Shown here piece by piece: positions 50,601 to 59,890 of a stretch of DNA of 64,000 bases (positions are counted from its first letter, which is position 1; each line of letters opens with the position of its first letter). This DNA comes from an uncultured Eubacterium sp. Lineage in GTDB: Bacteria; Bacillota; Clostridia; Oscillospirales; Acutalibacteraceae. The notes beneath the pieces are model-generated. The model was not told the origin of the DNA. It did not search any database and worked only from the letters and a program-made list of their open reading frames with translations. The position numbers and the translations under genes were made by a program. The stretch lies in assembly GCF_934561735.1 (NCBI RefSeq), contig NZ_CAKTGT010000001.1, positions 124,001 to 188,000 on the forward strand, written 5' to 3'.

Positions 50601-53600
50601 TTTGCTCACCGTTGAGGTAAAGCTCAACCTTTTGAATGTCTACATACTTTTTAAGGTTGTTATACGCAGTTTCAAGTTTAACATACTGTGCGTCAACTTC
50701 TTCCTGAGTGTAACCCTTCTTTTCAACCATATTTTCCGCCTCTGTTTTAGCGGTGATATACGGCTCCCAAGTTTCAGGATAGTAGCTTACTTCCTTGAGC
50801 GACAAATCGTCATATTGCTTGCAAAGAAGTGCAAGTTGGTCATAGTTTGTTGTTACGGTAACCTTACATTCTGTGGTGTAACCGCCGTCCGAAGTTGTGG
50901 CTGTGATTATTGCACTGCCGCCGTAAACGAATGTAAGAACGCCGTTTTCGTCAACCGTACAAACCTTTTCATTTGACGACTGCCATTTAACTTCGCCTAC
51001 CGAAGCGGTGGAGTTGCCCAATACATTCTTAGGAAGAACGGTTGCTTTGAGCTGTTTTGTTTCACCGATTTTAGCCTCGGTGATTTCGTTTGTGTCAAGT
51101 TCAACGCCCGTTGCTTTTGTTTTTGCAAAGGCGATGTGAATAATATCTATTACCTTGTTGCCGTTGTAGTCTGTTACCGAGCAGGTAATGTCGGCTGCAC
51201 AAGGATTGTTTGATGTAGGACGGCAAACACCGTTTTCATCAACAGATACCGAGCTGTTTGACGAAGTCCATACCGCTCTTGAGAACATCGCACCCTTAGG
51301 GTTTACTTTGTAATCAAGGTCGTAGCTGTAATTCTTGTAGTTCTTTGTACTGCCTACCGAAACGGTGAGGTACTTGCTTGCAAGTGCAGAACCGCCCGTG
51401 CCCTTGATTTCAAGAGAAGTAACCGCTACAAATCCGCCCACCTTTGTAAATGCGGCAAGAAGATTTGCGGCTGTTGTGTCAACAACATTTTGAGATGCCA
51501 TATCCTCCTCGTACAAAACAATGTACGCAAGGTCAAGCTTCTTTGAATAATCCTTATAATATGCCTGATTGAACTTTGTTTTGAGAACTATGGTTCTGTC
51601 GCAAAGGTCAACAAGTTCTTTAAGGTTTTGTTTGTCAGGTTTAACGGTTACTGTTTTTGTATCTACAAACGCACCGTCGGCAGATACACAGTAAAGCGTC
51701 GCCGTGCCGACATCGTGAGCGGTGAGAACAGCGTCCGAATTGCTGTTGCCCTTGTTTTCAACGGTGAAAATTTCTTCGTCCGATGAATACCAGTTTGCAT
51801 CGTAGCAGGCATATGCGTCGCTTTCCCACGAACCGTCAAAGGTCATTGTGTGAGTAGCCTCACCCGTTTTGCCGTTGATGAGTTCTATTGAGTCCTCATT
51901 AATCTTGTTGGCGGTTGCGTAGTTTCTTGTAACGCAAACCGTGATGACATTCGATTTAATCTCTCCGTCGGATGAAACGGCATAAACATCAAATTTTTGA
52001 GTTTGCTCGTGACCGGCTTTAAGAGTTATTTCGTTTGTATGAGTATCCTCCGAAAGGCTTTGATCGAAATTGCCGTTGCTGACAACCCATTTAAGCTTTT
52101 GGTCGGTTGCGTTTTCGGGATAAACACTTGCCGAAATGCTTGTGCCCTTGCCGTTGTACATATTGCCGACGCCGATTTTTTCGGTGCAATAGAAGTATTC
52201 TTTACCGTTTATCGTAACAGTTTCGTTTCTTCCGAGAGAACCGCCTGCACCGATTGCCTTTGTTACATCAATCTTAATGCCTTCAACCGGAATACCTGTT
52301 TCAACTTCTTTGGTTGCAATGTACGAGCTGATTTCGTAAAAACTGCCATCGGAAATAAGATAACCCGTTTTTGCTTCAAGGGCGATTTTGCATTTGCCGC
52401 CGTTGAGCGGAGTGAAGTGACCCTTGCTGTCAATTTGACCTACGCCGTCAGGGTCAACCGCAACATTGTCGCCGTCTGCCCAAATATATGTTGGGTTTCC
52501 GTCCTCATCTTCCGGACCTACAATACCCCACTTGATGTAGAGGTTGTCGCTTTCGGCAACACGCTTTGGATAAATGGTATAGGTAAAATCTTCGCTTTCC
52601 TCTATTCCGACAATATCCTTGCCCTTGATGTCAACTTTTGAAAGGTATTTACCTGTTTTACCCGTTACGGTAACGGTCATTGTACGCTTTACATCATTTG
52701 TTGTTGATGTTGCCGTGATTGTAACCGTTTGTGAAGAAAGCGAGCCGAGCGAACCGCCTGCGTCAAGACCGGTAATGATACCAGTTGTCGGGTCGATACA
52801 AGCAACGCTTGGGTCGGAAGAAGTCCAAACAATGTCCGAAACATCGCCGACAGACGGAACAACATTTGTAGGAGTAAGCTGGATTTGCTGACCCTCTTTA
52901 ACGGAGTTAAGACCCTCAATGTCAAAACTTTCAATCGGTTTTGAATCAACTACGGTAAAATCGATTGTGTCATTGTAAGCAAACTGCAAGCAAAGGTTTG
53001 CAATAAGTTTTACCGCTGTTGCGGTGAGCTGAACAGGGTCTGCCGCATCGCCCACAATGTCTTTGATTGCAAAACAAGCATCAAGGATTGCGGCAAGCAC
53101 CGTACGGTTGATGTCCAAACCTACATACTTAATGATAATATCGGCAATTTTGTCCGTATCGATGGTGCCGGTATTGTCAAGTTTGTAAAAATAATTAACA
53201 AGTTTGAGAATACCCTCGATAACATCCTCCGAATCGGGAGAAACCATAATGGTTGCCGTGCCCTTGTTTTTGAACGATACAAGACCGCTGTCCGTAACGG
53301 TTGCAACAACCTTGCCCTGGGTGAATATTGATGATGATTTTACTGAGTAAACCGTGCCGAAATGTAGTCTTTGCGGAGTGGTGATGGCATAAATCTGAAC
53401 AGAACCGCCCGTTGCCACAGTGTCGGGAATTTGCGACTTGTTGGTGATATGGGTGCCGTTTGGCAAAAATGCCGCATACCATTCCTCGTTTTTCTTAACA
53501 ACGATTTTGATAACATCGTCGGCAACCTGTTCGCCTTCTTTGTTATAAAGCACGCAGTGAACATTTGAATTTACCTTGTCAAGATATTCACGAAGCGAAT

Positions 53601-54159
53601 CGATAAGTTCGCCCTTGTACGATTCGATTTGCTCGGCAATCCAAGAATTTGAGCCGAGTGTCTTTTCAAGAAGAGCAACAATTTCATCGGTGTCCATAGA
53701 ATCAAGGTCAACATAATCGTTGAAAAATGCCTTTTCTATCAAAGCACCGAGAGGCTTGCCCAAAATAGGAATTGTCTTTACCTCATTGTCAATCCAAAGG
53801 TGGATAACCGCACCCTTAGACGAGTCGAAAGCCTTGACCTTACCTGTTTGGTCAACATCGGCAAGAGCCGGTGCCTCCGAATACCACTTTACATAGCCGT
53901 TATCCGGAAAGACGGAATCAATCAGTTTGTACTTAAACTGAACCTCTTCGCCCTCGGTCATATAAACGACAAACGGTGTTGTTCCGTCATCCTCATATGT
54001 AGGAACTATGGTGTCTGTGTCGCTGTAAAAAATCTGAAGATCGTAATAGCCCTCAACGCCGTCACCGGCAAATGCACTCATTGCAGGCAACATGGCTGTA
54101 AATGCCATAACGACTGCAAGCATTATGCTGATGGCTTTTTTTACAAAAGTCTTTTTCAT
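47608..54159 (-). CDS. Giant secreted Big2/FIVAR repeat protein, 2183 residues
   Basis: Signal peptide (ISIMLAVVMAFTAMLPAMSAFAG, cleavage near residue 31). I count about 16 bacterial Ig-like (Big_2-type) units, recognised by WxSSNxxVxxVDxxGxV, for example VWTSSDPSVACID, VKWQSSNEKVCTVDENGVL and YWESDDENVATVDQDG. Five FIVAR-type three-helix modules of ~65 residues end in AxxxLxxAYxNLxxY, for example FSQLAAKVTEYEELIGG... The C-terminal 1300 residues follow a regular pattern of two Ig units then one FIVAR. It ends ...TVKIPVTIQR with no LPxTG, SLH, dockerin or membrane anchor, so attachment must be indirect. Probable role: long surface stalk or adhesin. The promoter and GGAGGA are clear. Confidence 0.85.
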   Translation of the reverse strand: MKKTFVKKAISIMLAVVMAFTAMLPAMSAFAGDGVEGYYDLQIFYSDTDTIVPTYEDDGTTPFVVYMTEGEEVQFKYKLIDSVFPDNGYVKWYSEAPALADVDQTGKVKAFDSSKGAVIHLWIDNEVKTIPILGKPLGALIEKAFFNDYVDLDSMDTDEIVALLEKTLGSNSWIAEQIESYKGELIDSLREYLDKVNSNVHCVLYNKEGEQVADDVIKIVVKKNEEWYAAFLPNGTHITNKSQIPDTVATGGSVQIYAITTPQRLHFGTVYSVKSSSIFTQGKVVATVTDSGLVSFKNKGTATIMVSPDSEDVIEGILKLVNYFYKLDNTGTIDTDKIADIIIKYVGLDINRTVLAAILDACFAIKDIVGDAADPVQLTATAVKLIANLCLQFAYNDTIDFTVVDSKPIESFDIEGLNSVKEGQQIQLTPTNVVPSVGDVSDIVWTSSDPSVACIDPTTGIITGLDAGGSLGSLSSQTVTITATSTTNDVKRTMTVTVTGKTGKYLSKVDIKGKDIVGIEESEDFTYTIYPKRVAESDNLYIKWGIVGPEDEDGNPTYIWADGDNVAVDPDGVGQIDSKGHFTPLNGGKCKIALEAKTGYLISDGSFYEISSYIATKEVETGIPVEGIKIDVTKAIGAGGSLGRNETVTINGKEYFYCTEKIGVGNMYNGKGTSISASVYPENATDQKLKWVVSNGNFDQSLSEDTHTNEITLKAGHEQTQKFDVYAVSSDGEIKSNVITVCVTRNYATANKINEDSIELINGKTGEATHTMTFDGSWESDAYACYDANWYSSDEEIFTVENKGNSNSDAVLTAHDVGTATLYCVSADGAFVDTKTVTVKPDKQNLKELVDLCDRTIVLKTKFNQAYYKDYSKKLDLAYIVLYEEDMASQNVVDTTAANLLAAFTKVGGFVAVTSLEIKGTGGSALASKYLTVSVGSTKNYKNYSYDLDYKVNPKGAMFSRAVWTSSNSSVSVDENGVCRPTSNNPCAADITCSVTDYNGNKVIDIIHIAFAKTKATGVELDTNEITEAKIGETKQLKATVLPKNVLGNSTASVGEVKWQSSNEKVCTVDENGVLTFVYGGSAIITATTSDGGYTTECKVTVTTNYDQLALLCKQYDDLSLKEVSYYPETWEPYITAKTEAENMVEKKGYTQEEVDAQYVKLETAYNNLKKYVDIQKVELYLNGEQTSEFYQYDLKLLKEGLSYKNAKLDLDVRLYPNNATYQKAEWSSSTELISVSSDGVCSPTSNKACYGQIKCVVTDSFGKEFEDTVWVSFSYYPVTAIQLSKDSITGAIGTEEKLTATVLPTGSSLTHIGAADIKDYYWESDDENVATVDQDGTVHFVGAGSTVVRCVSYDGGVSSECKVSSEGDRTALKAAIEKYQDTDYTQYEYRYGMNFKQAYEKAIEVLNDKSKSQKEIDDAASALEYAGQNLAEHPNVPVEAINVNYGTQKRSLTNVPTEVVKDETVGTNNAVSVNLSNSYSNYNDYNDVILSASAYPQNAMYKNISWEIIESSEIQSSTSVGKITLTPSGHNSTAWARVKAIFTDYYGKTAEREIWVVMADSVCTGLTVTPQTLELLGTSKPSQLNYSTTGSADGYTKKVYFTSDNEEVATVSADGIVTPVDAGSCTITAKTLDGGFTQKVSVTVQTDFSQLAAKVTEYEELIGGAKDTDQYTEESLNELSRQVEICKAIVNDGKASQREVNAALKKLNEAYGNLSGYIPATGIKVSLVDTQADVSEPNAGFIRYKSTALNGATVQLASKTFPEKGMYSSIKWSSSNSAITVNDEGTVTNSTALPAVAKITATVTTAYGDSYTDSVYVSFVRYAVTGVSFGTELLYGAPNKQKQVPVVLASDSKVEQISASVTDCIYQSMNESIATVNASGLVLFKTQGKTTIKVTTVDGGYVGELQVQTTWDTSALEEAIAQASELNYQDYEYEYGEQLKTDLEAAKVVYNNPDASQAEIDAACTKLQETLTVLEEHKFVLPVVTMTANDKTVTNGMTFETVNGVLNIDVAVAGNMYKTLELATDNENNVTSVIGDKSITLTKTGDNATVTVSARVVDNYDRETTYTYNITLVDKLVYITSIYMTLNGEQVTSVNKSGYKIGYRDFASFKLEYKTDEVGVADPVSVEWKSTNSEYITVDNEGNVDLTTVGRAKQVNTTNISCTITNVDGSTVTVKIPVTIQR

Positions 54160-54225
54160 AATTCTTCCTCCATTAAAAAATTACTCCGTAAGAATCTTAT
54201 ATAAGTATAAAAACTCTTAATATAT

Positions 54226-54254
54226 ATTATAAACCGATTGTATGAAACCGTCAA
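54226..54254 (-). promoter_or_regulatory. Promoter of the giant repeat-protein gene
   Basis: Minus strand TTGACG (54254-54249), 17-base spacer, TATAAT (54231-54226); the leader is about 60 bases, with ATGGAGGAAGAATT before the ATG. It probably also serves the two LRR genes downstream. Confidence 0.75.
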
Positions 54255-54344
54255 TATTTACCATATCGGCAAAAATTACAAAGTTTTTTTGTATGGTTTG
54301 TGCAATAACACGGCAGCGATATTACTCGTTGTATATAAAATAAA

Positions 54345-54422
54345 CCTCCCCTTGAAGCAAGGGGAGGCAGTAAGCGGTTAGTTTGTTTTATAGGCGTGTT
54401 TCAGGGGCTTTATCGACAGTCT
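54345..54422. repeat. Truncated family C element
   Basis: Only the right arm is present: CCTCCCCTTGAAGCAAGGGGAGG hairpin, AGTAAGCGGTTAG, GGCGTGTTTCAGGGGC, TTTATCGACAGTCT. It ends two bases before the PAS gene stop codon (54425-54427). Confidence 0.65.
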
Positions 54423-54424
54423 GA

Positions 54425-55630
54425 TTATGACTCGAAATACATATCCAAATTTTTTGATGTTATATCGCTGATCATACCGATAAGCGATTTTTCGCCGGAA
54501 TCGAGTTCAACAATTTTTCGCCTGTCGATAACAATCAACTGCTTGCCGCTTTTTGTCCTGATTGCATAAGTTGCACGGAGAACTTTTTTATTGTTTTCAA
54601 TATCTTTTTCGATAGAATGACGGGCAACATCCACCTCTCGAGGAACAATCAATTTCGTTAAATCACCGTCAAAATCCTCAAAAAGTTCCGCCCTTGTATA
54701 TCCCAAAAGTTTTAGGAAATCGCTGCTTGCAACGGTAAGCCTGAACGGATCGTCAAACGGTGTTGAAAACATAGGACCGGGCACATTTTTAAGCACTTTA
54801 AGGAGCATTTCTTTTTGCTCCTCAACCTCTTTTTCAACCGCTTTAAGTTCGGTTATATCCGTAAGCATGGCGTGAAAAATCGGGCATTTGTCCTTTTTGT
54901 CATAACGCTGAATATCCGAATTTAACTTGACCCACTTATACTCATCTTTGTGAGTGATTATGCGAAGTTCCATATCAATCGGTTTTTTTGTTGCCATTGC
55001 TCCGCCGATTGCGGTGAGGGCACGGCTTTTGTCATCGGGATGAACAAGGTCACCGATTTTGTAGCTGTCCCTCGAAACGGTCTGCTTGGTTGTGCCGAAG
55101 AATTTGCAGCACGCCTCGTTGGCATAAAGCACTTCAAAACGCATATCGGAATTGACCTTGAACAGGCAAACGCCGCCCGTTACAAAATCAATAAGGTGGT
55201 TCATCGTTTTTGCTTTTTCACGAAGTTGCTTGCTCTTTTTTTCAGACTTGCCGACATCGGCAAAGGTGATTTGGCAAAGCGAATTTTCTTCATTATTCCT
55301 TGCGGTTGCGTGCACAAAATTATACTGAGAGGAATTATCTTTCAAATAAAGGTCAAAGTACACATAAGGCGAATCCTTTTTGCAAAGCTTCTTTACAACA
55401 TCCTCACGGTCCTGCGGAACAAGAATGTCAAGAAGTGACAGTTTGCCCTGCTTAACCTTGGAATAATGTATGCCCACAAAGTCGCAAAAATGGCTGTCGG
55501 CATCCACAACCTCAAAATCTTTCTTTTTATCAACTGTGCACGAGAGGAATTCAACCTCAAATGCAAGTTCGTCGGTATTATCTAACATTATAAACAGATA
55601 CACTCCGTTAAAATTCTCTAAAAAATTCAT
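54425..55630 (-). CDS. Three-PAS-domain protein without output domain
   Basis: A 401-residue cytosolic protein with three PAS-like domains: ~20-125 (VVDADSHFCDFVGI ... ITFADVGKSEKK), ~140-265 (FEVLYANEACCKFFG ... FHAMLTDITELKAVEKEVEEQKEML) and ~285-398 (RLTVASSDFLKLLGYTRAELFEDF ... IGMISDITSKN). The segments between are helical linkers. No histidine kinase, GGDEF, EAL or HTH follows; it ends DMYFES. It may signal by dimerisation or be the remnant of a longer sensor whose 3' part was lost where a truncated family C element now starts. The ATG at 55630 lacks a ribosome binding site and lies ~14 bases after an extended -10 (TGGTATAAT, 55659-55651); an ATG at 55588 with GGAG upstream is a possible alternative. 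Confidence 0.75.
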   Translation of the reverse strand: MNFLENFNGVYLFIMLDNTDELAFEVEFLSCTVDKKKDFEVVDADSHFCDFVGIHYSKVKQGKLSLLDILVPQDREDVVKKLCKKDSPYVYFDLYLKDNSSQYNFVHATARNNEENSLCQITFADVGKSEKKSKQLREKAKTMNHLIDFVTGGVCLFKVNSDMRFEVLYANEACCKFFGTTKQTVSRDSYKIGDLVHPDDKSRALTAIGGAMATKKPIDMELRIITHKDEYKWVKLNSDIQRYDKKDKCPIFHAMLTDITELKAVEKEVEEQKEMLLKVLKNVPGPMFSTPFDDPFRLTVASSDFLKLLGYTRAELFEDFDGDLTKLIVPREVDVARHSIEKDIENNKKVLRATYAIRTKSGKQLIVIDRRKIVELDSGEKSLIGMISDITSKNLDMYFES

Positions 55631-55747
55631 AGCTGTTAAACTATATTTTGATTATACCACACCTATGACAAAAAAGAAACAATGTTCACAATTTTTTAAT
55701 TATAAATTATAAATTTGACATTAATTGGGACTATTTGCAAAAAACCG

Positions 55748-55776
55748 TTGTAATGCGGAATATTATATGTTAAAAT
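55748..55776 (+). promoter_or_regulatory. Promoter of purL
   Basis: TTGTAA (55748-55753), 17-base spacer, TAAAAT (55771-55776). No purine riboswitch aptamer was recognised in the ~35-base leader. Confidence 0.6.
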
Positions 55777-55813
55777 ATTTAATCATAAAAATTATAATTA
55801 CAGGAGCAAGTTT

Positions 55814-58800
55814 ATGAGCAAAGTTTATCGAGTATTCGCAGAGAAGAAAAAAGGTAACGACATTGAGGCTGTCCATATGCTGGAGGACCTCAAAAACAAT
55901 GTCGGCATAACCGGACTTGAAGAGGTGCGTATCATCAACAGATACGACGCAGAGGGATTGCCGGAGGAAAGCTTCAAAGCAGCCGTTAAAGGTGTGTTCA
56001 GCGAAGCAAACCTTGACGATGTTTATTATGACGAAATGACATTTTCGCCTGAATGGAAAGTGTTTGCAACGGAGTATCTCCCGGGTCAGTACGACCAAAG
56101 AGCCGACAGTGCGGCACAGTGCATTCAGCTTCTTACGGTGGGCGAGCGTCCTACGGTTGCATCGGCAAAAATCATTGCGGTTAAGGGCGACATCACCGAT
56201 GAAGAATTTGACAAAATCAAGGCATATGTAATCAACCCGGTTGAATCAAGACTTGCATCTATGGACAAGCCTGAAACGCTCGACATCAAGAGTGATGTTC
56301 CGGCTGATATTGTTCGCATAAACGGTTTTATCAATATGACCGATGAAGAAATTGCAAAATACCACGCATCAATGGGCTTTGCAATGAGCATTGCGGATTT
56401 GTGCTGGGTTCGTGACTATTTCAAGAATGACGAAAACCGTGAGCCGTCGCTTACGGAACTCAAGGTTATCGATACATATTGGTCCGACCACTGCCGTCAC
56501 ACCACATTTGCCACTCAGCTTGACGAAATCAAGATTGACGAGGGCAAATATTCAAAGGCTGTTGAAGAAGCTCTTAAACAATACTTTGCACTTCGCAAAG
56601 AAGTTTACGGCGACAGAAAAGACAAGATTGTTTGCCTTATGGATATGGCTTGCCTCGGCACAAAGGTGCTCAAAAAGAGAGGGGTTGTTACCAACCTTGA
56701 CGAAAGCGAAGAAATCAACGCTTGCTCCATTAATGTTGATGTTGAAATAGACGGCAAAAAAGAGCCGTGGCTTGTTCAGTTTAAAAACGAAACACACAAC
56801 CACCCAACCGAAATCGAACCTTTCGGCGGTGCGGCAACCTGCCTCGGCGGTGCAATCCGTGACCCGCTGTCGGGCAGAGCATATGTTTACCAGGCAATGA
56901 GAGTTACGGGTGCAGGCGACCCGACAACTCCGTTTGAAAAAACTCTTGACGCAAAACTTCCGCAGGCAAAAATCACCACGGGTGCGGCACAGGGTTATTC
57001 ATCATACGGCAACCAAATCGGTCTTGCAACAGGTCAGGTAACAGAACTTTATGACGAGGGCTATGTTGCAAAGCGTATGGAAATCGGTGCGGTTATCGGC
57101 GCATCACCAAAAGAAAATGTTATCCGTGAAGTTCCGCAAAACGAGGATGTAATCATTCTCCTCGGCGGTCGCACAGGCCGTGACGGCTGCGGCGGTGCAA
57201 CAGGTTCATCAAAGGCACACGACAGCTCATCTATCGAAACCTGCGGTGCGGAAGTTCAAAAGGGTAATCCGCCTACGGAAAGAAAAATTCAGCGTTTGTT
57301 CCGCAACAGCGAAGTTTCAAAGATGATTAAGCGTTGCAACGACTTCGGTGCAGGCGGTGTTTGCGTTGCCATCGGCGAACTTGCAGACGGCTTGCAGATT
57401 GACCTTGACGCTGTTCCGAAAAAATATGAAGGTCTTGACGGCACAGAACTTGCCATCTCCGAATCACAGGAGAGAATGGCAGTTGTTGTTGACAAGGCAG
57501 ACGCAGAAAAATTCATTGCACTTTCAAACGAAGAAAACCTTGAAGCAACAATCGTTGCAAAGGTTACGGACAATAACAGACTTGAGATGACTTGGAGAGG
57601 CGACAAGATTGTTGACCTCAGCCGTGACTTCCTCAACACAAACGGTGTTGTTCAGCACGCAAATGCCGAAATCGCAGGTATTGACGACACATCATACCGT
57701 GACGAAATTCCGTCTGAACTTAAAGGAATGAGCAACGCAGAAGCTCTCAAAGCAAACCTTTCAAGACTTGAAGTTGCAAGCCAAAAGGGACTTGTTGAGA
57801 GATTTGACGCATCAATCGGTGCAAGCACCGTTCTTATGCCGTATGCCGGCAAATATCAGCTCACACCTGAAGAAGCAATGGTTGCAAAAATTCCGCTTCT
57901 CAAGGGCGAAACCGACACGGCAACGGTTATGTCTTACGGCTTTGTGCCAAAGATTTCACGCTGGTCACCGTTCCATTCGGCAGCATTTGCCGTTACGGAA
58001 TCACTTGCAAAGCTTGCGGCGGTTGGTTGCAATCCGAAAGACGCAAGACTTACATTCCAGGAATATTTTGAAAAACTCGGCAACGAGCCAAAGCGTTGGG
58101 GCAAGCCGACAGCAGCACTTTTGGGTGCACTTTCGGCTCAAATCGGCTACAACACTCCGTCAATCGGCGGTAAGGACTCAATGAGCGGCAGCTTCAACGA
58201 CCTTGATGTTCCGCCTACTCTTGTTTCGTTTGCAGTAGGTATTTCAAAAGCAAGCGAAACCGCTTCCGCACAGTTCAAACAAAACGGCTCAACCGTTAAA
58301 CTCGTTAAACTTCCTGTTGACGAAGAAACAGGACTTCCTAAATATAAAGAGGCTCTCGACCTTATGATTGCCGTTGCCGACGGTATCAAAAACGGCACCG
58401 TTCTTGCGGCAGGCGTGGTAAAAGAGGGCGGCTCGGCAGCTACCGTATGCAAGATGGCATTCGGCAACAAAACAGGCGTTACATTTGCTCAAAACCTTGA
58501 CAGCAAGGATTTGTTTGCACCGCTTCAGGGCAGTTTTGTGCTTGAACTTGCAGACGAAAACGCATTTGACGGCGTTGTTTTGGGTACTACAAACGACAAC
58601 AGCGTGTTCATCATTGACGGCACGGTTTACACCTGCGATGACCTCATAGAGGCTTGGACAGGCAAACTCGAAAAGGTATTCCCTACCGATTCGGGCAAGC
58701 AGGCTAAGATGTACGAAGATGTGCCGCTTTACAAGGAGCGTTCTATCTTTGTTGCAAAGAACAAGGTTGCAAAGCCGAGAGTATTCATTCCTGCATTCCC

Positions 58801-59569
58801 GGGCACAAACTGTGAGGTTGACTCTGCCCGTGCATTTGAAAAAGCAGGTGCAGATGTTTCCGTTCTTGTTGTAAACAACCTTTCATCAGCCGCCATCAAC
58901 GAAACAATCGACAAAATGGCAAAAGAAATCGAGCAGAGCCAAATCATTATGCTTCCGGGCGGTTTCTCGGGCGGTGACGAACCTGAAGGTTCGGGCAAAT
59001 TTATCGCTACAACATTCCGCAATCCTAAAATCAGCGAGGCTGTTCAAAAGCTTCTCAACTGCCGTGACGGTTTGATGCTCGGCATCTGCAACGGCTTCCA
59101 GGCTCTTATCAAGCTCGGTCTTGTTCCGTACGGCGAAATCAAAACAATCAACGAAAACGACCCGACTCTTACATTCAACACAATCGGCAGACATATTTCT
59201 TCAATGGCGTACACAAGAGTTACAAGCGTTAAATCACCTTGGCTCTCGGGCGTTAACGCAGGCGATATGTTTGCAGTGCCTATCAGCCACGGCGAGGGCA
59301 GATTTGTTGCAAACGAAGATGTTATGAAGAAGCTCATTGAAAACGGTCAGGTTGCAACACAGTATGTAAACCTTGACGGCGAAGTTGTTGCCGATATGCC
59401 GTTTAACCCTAACGGCTCCGTTTGTGCGGTTGAGGGTATCACATCACCTGACGGCCGTGTACTCGGCAAGATGGGTCACTGCGAGCGTAAGGGCGACAAT
59501 CTTTACAAAAATGTTCCGTTTGAAAAGGATATGCTTCTCTTTGAAAGCGGCGTAAAATACTTTAAGTAA
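55814..59569 (+). CDS. purL: Phosphoribosylformylglycinamidine synthase, single-chain
   Basis: Catalyses the fourth step of purine synthesis (FGAR + glutamine + ATP to FGAM). The 1251-residue protein is the large single-chain form: N-terminal PurS-like part, two ATP/AIR-synthase-type halves with STYWSDHCRHTTF-like DTYWSDHCRHTTF, NETHNHPTEIEPFGGAATCLGG and GGKDSMSGSFNDL. The C-terminal glutaminase has Cys in MLGICNGFQALIKLG. Many Firmicutes use separate PurS, PurL and PurQ; the fused form is typical of this Clostridial group. It is followed by a CsoR-type gene 14 bases later. Confidence 0.97.
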   Translation: MSKVYRVFAEKKKGNDIEAVHMLEDLKNNVGITGLEEVRIINRYDAEGLPEESFKAAVKGVFSEANLDDVYYDEMTFSPEWKVFATEYLPGQYDQRADSAAQCIQLLTVGERPTVASAKIIAVKGDITDEEFDKIKAYVINPVESRLASMDKPETLDIKSDVPADIVRINGFINMTDEEIAKYHASMGFAMSIADLCWVRDYFKNDENREPSLTELKVIDTYWSDHCRHTTFATQLDEIKIDEGKYSKAVEEALKQYFALRKEVYGDRKDKIVCLMDMACLGTKVLKKRGVVTNLDESEEINACSINVDVEIDGKKEPWLVQFKNETHNHPTEIEPFGGAATCLGGAIRDPLSGRAYVYQAMRVTGAGDPTTPFEKTLDAKLPQAKITTGAAQGYSSYGNQIGLATGQVTELYDEGYVAKRMEIGAVIGASPKENVIREVPQNEDVIILLGGRTGRDGCGGATGSSKAHDSSSIETCGAEVQKGNPPTERKIQRLFRNSEVSKMIKRCNDFGAGGVCVAIGELADGLQIDLDAVPKKYEGLDGTELAISESQERMAVVVDKADAEKFIALSNEENLEATIVAKVTDNNRLEMTWRGDKIVDLSRDFLNTNGVVQHANAEIAGIDDTSYRDEIPSELKGMSNAEALKANLSRLEVASQKGLVERFDASIGASTVLMPYAGKYQLTPEEAMVAKIPLLKGETDTATVMSYGFVPKISRWSPFHSAAFAVTESLAKLAAVGCNPKDARLTFQEYFEKLGNEPKRWGKPTAALLGALSAQIGYNTPSIGGKDSMSGSFNDLDVPPTLVSFAVGISKASETASAQFKQNGSTVKLVKLPVDEETGLPKYKEALDLMIAVADGIKNGTVLAAGVVKEGGSAATVCKMAFGNKTGVTFAQNLDSKDLFAPLQGSFVLELADENAFDGVVLGTTNDNSVFIIDGTVYTCDDLIEAWTGKLEKVFPTDSGKQAKMYEDVPLYKERSIFVAKNKVAKPRVFIPAFPGTNCEVDSARAFEKAGADVSVLVVNNLSSAAINETIDKMAKEIEQSQIIMLPGGFSGGDEPEGSGKFIATTFRNPKISEAVQKLLNCRDGLMLGICNGFQALIKLGLVPYGEIKTINENDPTLTFNTIGRHISSMAYTRVTSVKSPWLSGVNAGDMFAVPISHGEGRFVANEDVMKKLIENGQVATQYVNLDGEVVADMPFNPNGSVCAVEGITSPDGRVLGKMGHCERKGDNLYKNVPFEKDMLLFESGVKYFK

Positions 59570-59583
59570 TCGGCAGGTACAAT

Positions 59584-59880
59584 ATGAGTGATTTGCAACA
59601 CAAACATCACCATCATCATTCCGAAGAGCACAGGCGTGAGGTGTCAAACCGCCTTGCCCGTGCTATCGGTCATTTGCAAAAGGTTAAGCAAATGGTTGAA
59701 GATGACGAGGATTGCAGCGATGTGCTCATTCAGTTGGCGGCGGTTAAATCCGCCATCAACAACACCGGCAAGGTGATACTGAAAGACCATATGGAGCACT
59801 GCATTGTGCATGCGGTTGAGGACGGCGACACCGAAATGATTGACGAGCTCAACGCGGCAATAGACAAGTTTATGAAATAA
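59584..59880 (+). CDS. CsoR/RcnR-family metal-sensing repressor with His-rich N-terminus
   Basis: A 98-residue DUF156-family four-helix repressor. C44 (DCSDVLIQ), H69 and C73 (DHMEHC) form the Cys-His-Cys set of copper-sensing CsoR proteins. The first 17 residues contain eight His (HKHHHHHSEEH), which may add Ni/Co/Zn or Cu binding; RcnR-like N-terminal His use is also possible. It normally represses a metal exporter; the only adjacent candidate is a small four-helix membrane protein encoded 10 bases downstream. It lies 14 bases after purL without its own visible promoter. Confidence 0.85.
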   Translation: MSDLQHKHHHHHSEEHRREVSNRLARAIGHLQKVKQMVEDDEDCSDVLIQLAAVKSAINNTGKVILKDHMEHCIVHAVEDGDTEMIDELNAAIDKFMK

Positions 59881-59890
59881 AGGAGAAACT

